64,000 bases of DNA from an uncultured Bacteroidales bacterium (GTDB lineage Bacteria > Bacteroidota > Bacteroidia > Bacteroidales > Paludibacteraceae). Of the stretch, positions 60,250-64,000 are shown one piece after another. The stretch is from the NCBI GenBank assembly GCA_900317745.1, contig ONHW01000009.1, positions 1 to 64,000 on the forward strand. The letters run 5' to 3'. The translations under genes were made by a program, and so were the position numbers. Below the pieces are notes generated by a model. The model saw only the letters and a list, made by a program, of their open reading frames with translations, did no database searches and was not told where the DNA came from. Every line of letters starts with the position of its first letter. Position 1 is the first letter of the stretch.

Positions 60250-61149
60250 TTATTTCTTCTTTTTCTTTTTGCCCCAAATGAGCGAGTTGGGCTGTTCGCG
60301 TATATCCTGCATCAGGCTGTCGGCAGTCTGGATAGTGCCGTTGATATTGTCGTACAGGCTATTGTCGTGCAGCAGTTTGCCAACCGTGCCGTCGGTACTG
60401 TTGGCAGCTTGAATCAGAGCATTCACGTCCGCAATAGCCGAGTCTGCACGAGCCACGAGAGCCGCTATATCCGCCTCGGAGACGTTAGCCGACAACTTCT
60501 TGACATCCACAAGTATACTGTCCACTTGCTGCATTACAGCAGGTATATCGTGCCCCATTATCCGCTCGAGCTTGACGGAAGACACCTTGAGTGAAGCAAC
60601 CATGGCATCGGCATTGGCAAGAATATTCTTCAGCCTGTCGCCCTCCAGTTGGCCGTTCACATTGTCCACCAGTACACGCACGGAAGTCAGAGCACTATCT
60701 ATTGATGCCAACAACGTACCTTTCAGTTCATCAAGCAGGGCCGGCTGAATGCTTGTCGGCAGTTCGCTACGGGCAGGAACGACTGCCAGATCTCTGCCGG
60801 CAGGAATGACAACCTCTATCGCCGAGCCGCCCAACAATCCGTCAGGAATAATACGCATCCGGCTGCCTTCCGTGACAAGGATATCGCGGTTGAGCGAGAC
60901 GACAACGGTAAATGCCGTGTCTTTAGCAAAGTCGTAGGTGATAGTCTCCACCTGCCCTACCTTGTAACCGCGCACATAGACGGGAGCCTGTTCCACCAGG
61001 CCGTTGGCTTGTACGAAGCGCCCCGTATATGAGTGTATCGGATTGAATATATTTACACCTTTCAGGAACTTGAAACCAAAATACAACAGGAACAAGCACA
61101 ACGCAGCCAGCAGGCCCACACGTACTTCTCTGGAAATCTTAAAACTCAT
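60250..61149 (-). CDS. MCE/MlaD family lipid transport protein
   Basis: 299 residues. N-terminal anchor (about 10-30), MCE domain at about 35-115 (GLVEQAPVYVRGYKVGQVETI, RIIPDGLLGGSAIEVVI), then a long helical region of about 170 residues that should form a periplasmic bundle or needle. The end is KKKKKK. MlaD-like proteins with an ABC transporter move phospholipids between membranes; no Mla ATPase or permease gene is adjacent here. Confidence 0.92.
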   Translation of the reverse strand: MSFKISREVRVGLLAALCLFLLYFGFKFLKGVNIFNPIHSYTGRFVQANGLVEQAPVYVRGYKVGQVETITYDFAKDTAFTVVVSLNRDILVTEGSRMRIIPDGLLGGSAIEVVIPAGRDLAVVPARSELPTSIQPALLDELKGTLLASIDSALTSVRVLVDNVNGQLEGDRLKNILANADAMVASLKVSSVKLERIMGHDIPAVMQQVDSILVDVKKLSANVSEADIAALVARADSAIADVNALIQAANSTDGTVGKLLHDNSLYDNINGTIQTADSLMQDIREQPNSLIWGKKKKKK

Positions 61150-61185
61150 CTTTTTCTTATACTGTTTTGCTATGTCTTTCGACTA

Positions 61186-62331
61186 TTATTTTGTTTTTGC
61201 CTGTTTTTGCAACTCGATAGCACGTTTCACCATAATCTGTTCATCGCCCTGGAACGCTACCACAACGCAGTCCGGGAACTTCTTTTTGACCGTTTGTTGC
61301 AGTTTCTTTGCCTCGTCGTACGTCTTGCATTCGCCGTACATATACTTGTACCAGACACCATCTTTCTTGTAGGTGCATTCTTTCAGTCCTTTGAAGGTCG
61401 GGTCACCTTTCTTGATAAGCGATCTCGTGCTGAATATCTGCACTTTGTATGTAATTGAAGGTTTGGCAGGCTTGGCGGGTTTGGGCTGAACAACCAGCGG
61501 TTGTTCGGGAGTGGCGGGCAGCACTATTGTATCCGACGACAGGGCTGGAATAGCCTTGCCGGGACGATAGAACTGCGAGAATGCTCGGAAGATCGAGCGC
61601 GTTATCCCCAACCGGCCTTCCTCACTGGCAAGGAAACGCTCTTCGTCACGATTGCTGATAAAGCCCATCTCAACCAACACGGACGGACATGCCGTACGCA
61701 GTAACACGAGGAATGCAGCCTGACGCACGCCGCGATCTCCACGCTTGAGGCTGTCAACAAACTGCTTCTGAACCATGGTTGCGAACTGCAGAGACTGGTT
61801 CATGTAGTCGGATTGCATCAGGTCGAACATGATGTACGAATCGATGCTGTTAGGATCAAAGCCTTCGTAAGAACTCTGATAATCAGACTCCAACTTGATT
61901 ACGGCATTCTCGCGCATGGCTATGTCAAGGTTGTCCTCCATCCTGTCTGTTCCCAACACAAACGTCTCTGCGCCCGAAGCATTACGGTTGTCGGAAGCAT
62001 TGGCATGGATGGAGATAAACAGGTCAGCCTTGTTCTTGTTAGCAATATCTGCGCGGGTACGCAACGGAATAAACACATCCGTCTTGCGGGTGAAGATAAC
62101 ATCCACTTCGGGGTAAGCCTCCTTGATCATCTCGCCCAGTTGCAGAGCGGCGTTAAGGTTCAGCGTCTTCTCGCGGGCTATACGACCTATAGCACCCGGG
62201 TCATCGCCACCGTGACCGGGATCAATAACTACGGTAAAAGCATGCATCGGAAGGCTGATCGCCACACCGAGCAACATACTGAAAAATATACGCTTCGAAG
62301 CCATACTAATACGGCAAACATTATTGTTCAT
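61186..62331 (-). CDS. N-acetylmuramoyl-L-alanine amidase with SPOR-type end
   Basis: 381 residues from ATG at 62331 (ATG at 62304 also possible). Signal peptide ending at MHA. Amidase_3 domain at about 30-255: VVIDPGHGGDDPGAIG (first zinc His), KTLNLNAALQL (Glu), FISIHANASDNR (His), LVEMGFISN (catalytic Glu). Pro/Lys linker, then a SPOR-like domain (YKVQIFSTRSLIKKGDP...AKKLQQTVKKKFPDCVVVAF), which binds denuded septal glycan. It cuts peptidoglycan during cell separation. First gene of the envelope run, promoter about 40 bases upstream. Confidence 0.95.
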   Translation of the reverse strand: MNNNVCRISMASKRIFFSMLLGVAISLPMHAFTVVIDPGHGGDDPGAIGRIAREKTLNLNAALQLGEMIKEAYPEVDVIFTRKTDVFIPLRTRADIANKNKADLFISIHANASDNRNASGAETFVLGTDRMEDNLDIAMRENAVIKLESDYQSSYEGFDPNSIDSYIMFDLMQSDYMNQSLQFATMVQKQFVDSLKRGDRGVRQAAFLVLLRTACPSVLVEMGFISNRDEERFLASEEGRLGITRSIFRAFSQFYRPGKAIPALSSDTIVLPATPEQPLVVQPKPAKPAKPSITYKVQIFSTRSLIKKGDPTFKGLKECTYKKDGVWYKYMYGECKTYDEAKKLQQTVKKKFPDCVVVAFQGDEQIMVKRAIELQKQAKTK

Positions 62332-62367
62332 ACTATACGTTTTTTTGACAAAAAACCAAAAAGCGTA

Positions 62368-62399
62368 CAAAGTTACAAAAAAAATCCCAATTTTGCAAA
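62368..62399 (-). promoter_or_regulatory. Promoter of the amidase and probably of the envelope run
   Basis: TTTG (62399-62396, TTTGCAAAATTG), 20 bases, TAACTTTG (62375-62368). Confidence 0.8.
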
Positions 62400-62475
62400 T
62401 TTTATTGCATATTTTATCATTTTTATGCCAAATACATGAAAAACTTTAGTTTTTTCATACCATTATGCACAACAA

Positions 62476-62520
62476 AACGAACCTCATAAGCATTCATTTC
62501 GGTCACTTATGAGGTTCGTT
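62476..62520 (-). terminator. Terminator of the OhrR-YtxH-holin-like operon
   Basis: Perfect 15-bp stem: AACGAACCTCATAAG pairs with CTTATGAGGTTCGTT, loop of 15 bases, then TTGTTGTG on the minus strand. It begins 16 bases after the 62536 gene end. Confidence 0.9.
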
Positions 62521-62535
62521 ATTTGTCAGCCGAAC

Positions 62536-63036
62536 TTACTTGCGTTTACGGAAGAATCCCGATACCAAACGCCACACGCGGGTTGCGAGATTGATGTAGG
62601 AGTTCAGTTCGCGTGTAGCGTTCTCCACACGCGTCTCCAGTTTGACGTTTTGAAGTTCCACCTCATGCTCTGCTTTCAGCGTCTCGATATCCAACTGCTC
62701 TTGCGAGGTAATCAGTTGCTTCGACATAAGCGAGATGAACGGATGGATAAACAACGTTTTGCGGCAAACAATTGCTATGACGATCAGCACGACATACGCA
62801 CTACTGATGATTAGTGCAGCCGCCCAAACCGGCATGAATGCCGACATGGCGTCGATAGCCGCTACGGCTCCGAACGTAAACAACGCCAGAGCACAAAGCA
62901 CGAGCGTGAAGATGAACAGGAACAATCCCAACACGCGGCTGACTATTCCTATCAATCGCAGTTTGCCTACGTTTCCCAGAGCTTTACCGTAAACGGTAGC
63001 TTCGGTTTTGATTTTTTCAATCAGTTCGTTTTCCAT
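62536..63036 (-). CDS. Holin-superfamily-like membrane protein
   Basis: 166 residues. N-terminal amphipathic helix, two membrane segments (about 34-58 and 70-90), then a charged C-terminal coiled coil and basic end. The layout is that of the phage holin III/Holin-X-like proteins found beside YtxH in many genomes, where the pair is linked to envelope stress. No phage gene is near. Three bases separate it from the YtxH gene. Confidence 0.75.
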   Translation of the reverse strand: MENELIEKIKTEATVYGKALGNVGKLRLIGIVSRVLGLFLFIFTLVLCALALFTFGAVAAIDAMSAFMPVWAAALIISSAYVVLIVIAIVCRKTLFIHPFISLMSKQLITSQEQLDIETLKAEHEVELQNVKLETRVENATRELNSYINLATRVWRLVSGFFRKRK

Positions 63037-63039
63037 AAC

Positions 63040-63315
63040 TTATGCCTCCTGCTTCGGTTGTTCTGCTGCTTCGGCCTGCGGTTCGGCTACCGCGTTGGCT
63101 TCTGCCATATTCTGCTTTACCTGCTCGCAACACTCCTGCGCACGTGTCTTGACGTTTTCCGCAAAGTCCTGAGCACGATTCTTGGCTTCCTCTGCCAGGT
63201 CTCTTAGTTGTTCACGAGTCTGCTCGCTTGTTTTCGGGTGGAGCAACAACGCAACAGCAGCACCCACGGCTGCACCTGCAGCAAACAAAATTGTTGTTTT
63301 GATAAGATTTTTCAT
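63040..63315 (-). CDS. YtxH domain stress protein
   Basis: 91 residues. One Gly/Ala-rich membrane segment (TILFAAGAAVGAAVALLLHPKTSEQTREQLR), then a long amphipathic, Lys/Glu-rich helix of low complexity and an Ala/Gln/Glu-rich end. YtxH proteins are general stress-induced membrane proteins. It lies between the OhrR-type regulator and the holin-like gene, probably in one operon. Confidence 0.85.
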   Translation of the reverse strand: MKNLIKTTILFAAGAAVGAAVALLLHPKTSEQTREQLRDLAEEAKNRAQDFAENVKTRAQECCEQVKQNMAEANAVAEPQAEAAEQPKQEA

Positions 63316-63322
63316 ATTGGTA

Positions 63323-63787
63323 TTATTTTATTGATTTGTTTCTGTTCTCTGTTTGTTTCAGCCCTTCAATCAGTTTGTCCAATGCCGGGATAGTTTGTGT
63401 AATCTCCTGTGTATCTATCCCTTGCTCGCAAATCTTGCTTGCAAGGCATTCCGGTATAACTTTAGCCTGTTCTTCCAACGCTTTTCCTTTGTCGGTCAGG
63501 CAAACAATACGCTGGCGACTGTCTTCTTTACCTTTCACGCGTGTTACCAGCCCCTGCTGCTCCATTCGTTGCAGAAGAGGAGTGATGGTATTTGTCTCCA
63601 GGCAAAGGCGTTTGGCTATCGTGTTTACAGGTTGCCGGTCGGTTTCCCACAACACCATCAGCACCAGGTATTGCGGATACGTGATGCCCAGCGGTTCAAA
63701 ATACGGATAATACGCCTGCATCACCAGTCGTGCCGCCGTGTACAGACGGAAGCAAAGTTGGTTGTCTAATTTCAGTTGATCGTACAT
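63323..63787 (-). CDS. OhrR-type MarR family peroxide-sensing regulator
   Basis: 154 residues. The N-terminus LKLDNQLCFRLYTAARLV carries the conserved reactive Cys13 of OhrR, followed by YYPYFEPLGITYPQYLVLMVLWE (Tyr pair for the sulfenate) and the winged helix TITPLLQRMEQQGLVTRVKGKEDSRQRIV. OhrR proteins release DNA on oxidation by organic peroxides. No ohr gene is in view, so its targets here may be the YtxH and holin-like genes and itself. A dyad operator overlaps its start region. Confidence 0.92.
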   Translation of the reverse strand: MYDQLKLDNQLCFRLYTAARLVMQAYYPYFEPLGITYPQYLVLMVLWETDRQPVNTIAKRLCLETNTITPLLQRMEQQGLVTRVKGKEDSRQRIVCLTDKGKALEEQAKVIPECLASKICEQGIDTQEITQTIPALDKLIEGLKQTENRNKSIK

Positions 63788-63788
63788 C

Positions 63789-63807
63789 TTGTATTATTGT
63801 AGTACAA
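63789..63807. promoter_or_regulatory. Probable OhrR operator
   Basis: TTGTATTATTGTAGTACAA is a dyad of form TTGTAnTAnnnTAnTACAA, beginning two bases upstream of the regulator's ATG. TACAA/TTGTA half-sites are typical of OhrR/MarR operators. Confidence 0.6.
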
Positions 63808-63812
63808 AATCG

Positions 63813-64000
63813 TTATTGTTTCGGCATGGCCTGCAGTCCTGCTGCGGTCATCCGGCCGTTCTTAATCATTTCGCGACAACGTTGTATATTCAGTTCAGTC
63901 CAATGACTGCCTTTGCGCCTTGGCGAGAGTCTTTGCGCCAGCCGTCCGTCACCCAGACGCTTGAGTGTGCTGTCTATCCAGCCGAAGCACAACGATTCTT
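63813..64000 (-). CDS. YdeI/OmpD-associated family protein, C-terminal fragment
   Basis: The last 62 residues are visible; the rest lies beyond the window. ESLCFGWIDSTLKRLGDGR, then RLSPRRKGSHWTELN and MIKNGRMTAAGLQAM are the signature of YdeI-like (bacteriocin-protection-type) proteins. Stop at 63813. The operator of ohrR lies directly after it, so it could share or precede that transcript. Confidence 0.85.
   Translation of the reverse strand, partial: ESLCFGWIDSTLKRLGDGRLAQRLSPRRKGSHWTELNIQRCREMIKNGRMTAAGLQAMPKQ

Noticed and set aside
62536..63315. Prophage remnant, suggested by the holin-like protein
   Set aside because: No other phage gene is present; the pairing with YtxH is a known chromosomal stress arrangement.

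Overview
The window looks like a chromosome segment of a Bacteroidales bacterium (phylum Bacteroidota). The evidence is the promoter grammar (TTTG, about 20 bases, then TAnnTTTG), the near absence of Shine-Dalgarno sites, and the gene content: a MurC-FtsQ-FtsA-FtsZ block, a pyruvate phosphate dikinase of bacteroidal type, a DUF4421 barrel, a Wzi-like barrel, NhaD, and secreted proteins with bacteroidal C-terminal motifs. I cannot assign a genus. Most genes are housekeeping or envelope genes in compact runs with ATGA or TAATG overlaps.

Layout. 0-6 kb: end of pgi, a GH5 lipoprotein, a DUF1295 membrane protein carrying an in-frame DNA repeat, a repeat-rich non-coding stretch and a large secreted surface protein. 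6-19 kb: ppdK (minus strand), then a plus-strand run of S1/P1 nuclease, deacetylase-like protein, sugar transferase, SDR, valS, pssA, secreted endonuclease I and PAP2 phosphatase. 19-29 kb (minus): M23 peptidase, mnmA, then a glycan-tailoring run in which a nucleotidyltransferase-aminotransferase fusion, an ornithine-cyclodeaminase-like enzyme, a LicD transferase and three glycosyltransferase-type proteins are tightly packed, plus a DUF2284 protein. 30-36 kb: murC, ftsQ, ftsA, ftsZ, dedA, comF. 36-44 kb (minus): nhaD, tRNA-Lys, C_GCAxxG_C_C protein, dnaA, GNAT, HAD-like protein, a membrane protein, recR and an unusually short RelA/SpoT homologue. 44-46 kb: a conserved hypothetical and rsmD.

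45.8-50.8 kb is the accessory part. It holds a REP-associated tyrosine transposase (RAYT), an uncharacterised gene two bases downstream of it, an HTH protein, an XRE regulator and two arrays of six 42-bp units. Each unit contains a 21-bp hairpin of the kind expected of a REP element. One array lies upstream of the RAYT and the other lies in frame inside the HTH gene. This is the strongest candidate for an under-described system here.

51-62 kb (minus) is a long envelope run that may be a single transcription unit: amidase, MCE protein, folD, two ABC-2 permeases, a small membrane protein, OmpH, a Wzi-like barrel, cdsA, a small acidic protein, an LpxL-like acyltransferase and a GT2 enzyme, ending at a strong terminator. 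62.5-64 kb: a holin-like membrane protein, a YtxH protein, an OhrR-type regulator with a probable operator, and a partial YdeI-like gene.

All functional calls come from recognising motifs by eye. No alignment, profile search or structure prediction was run.
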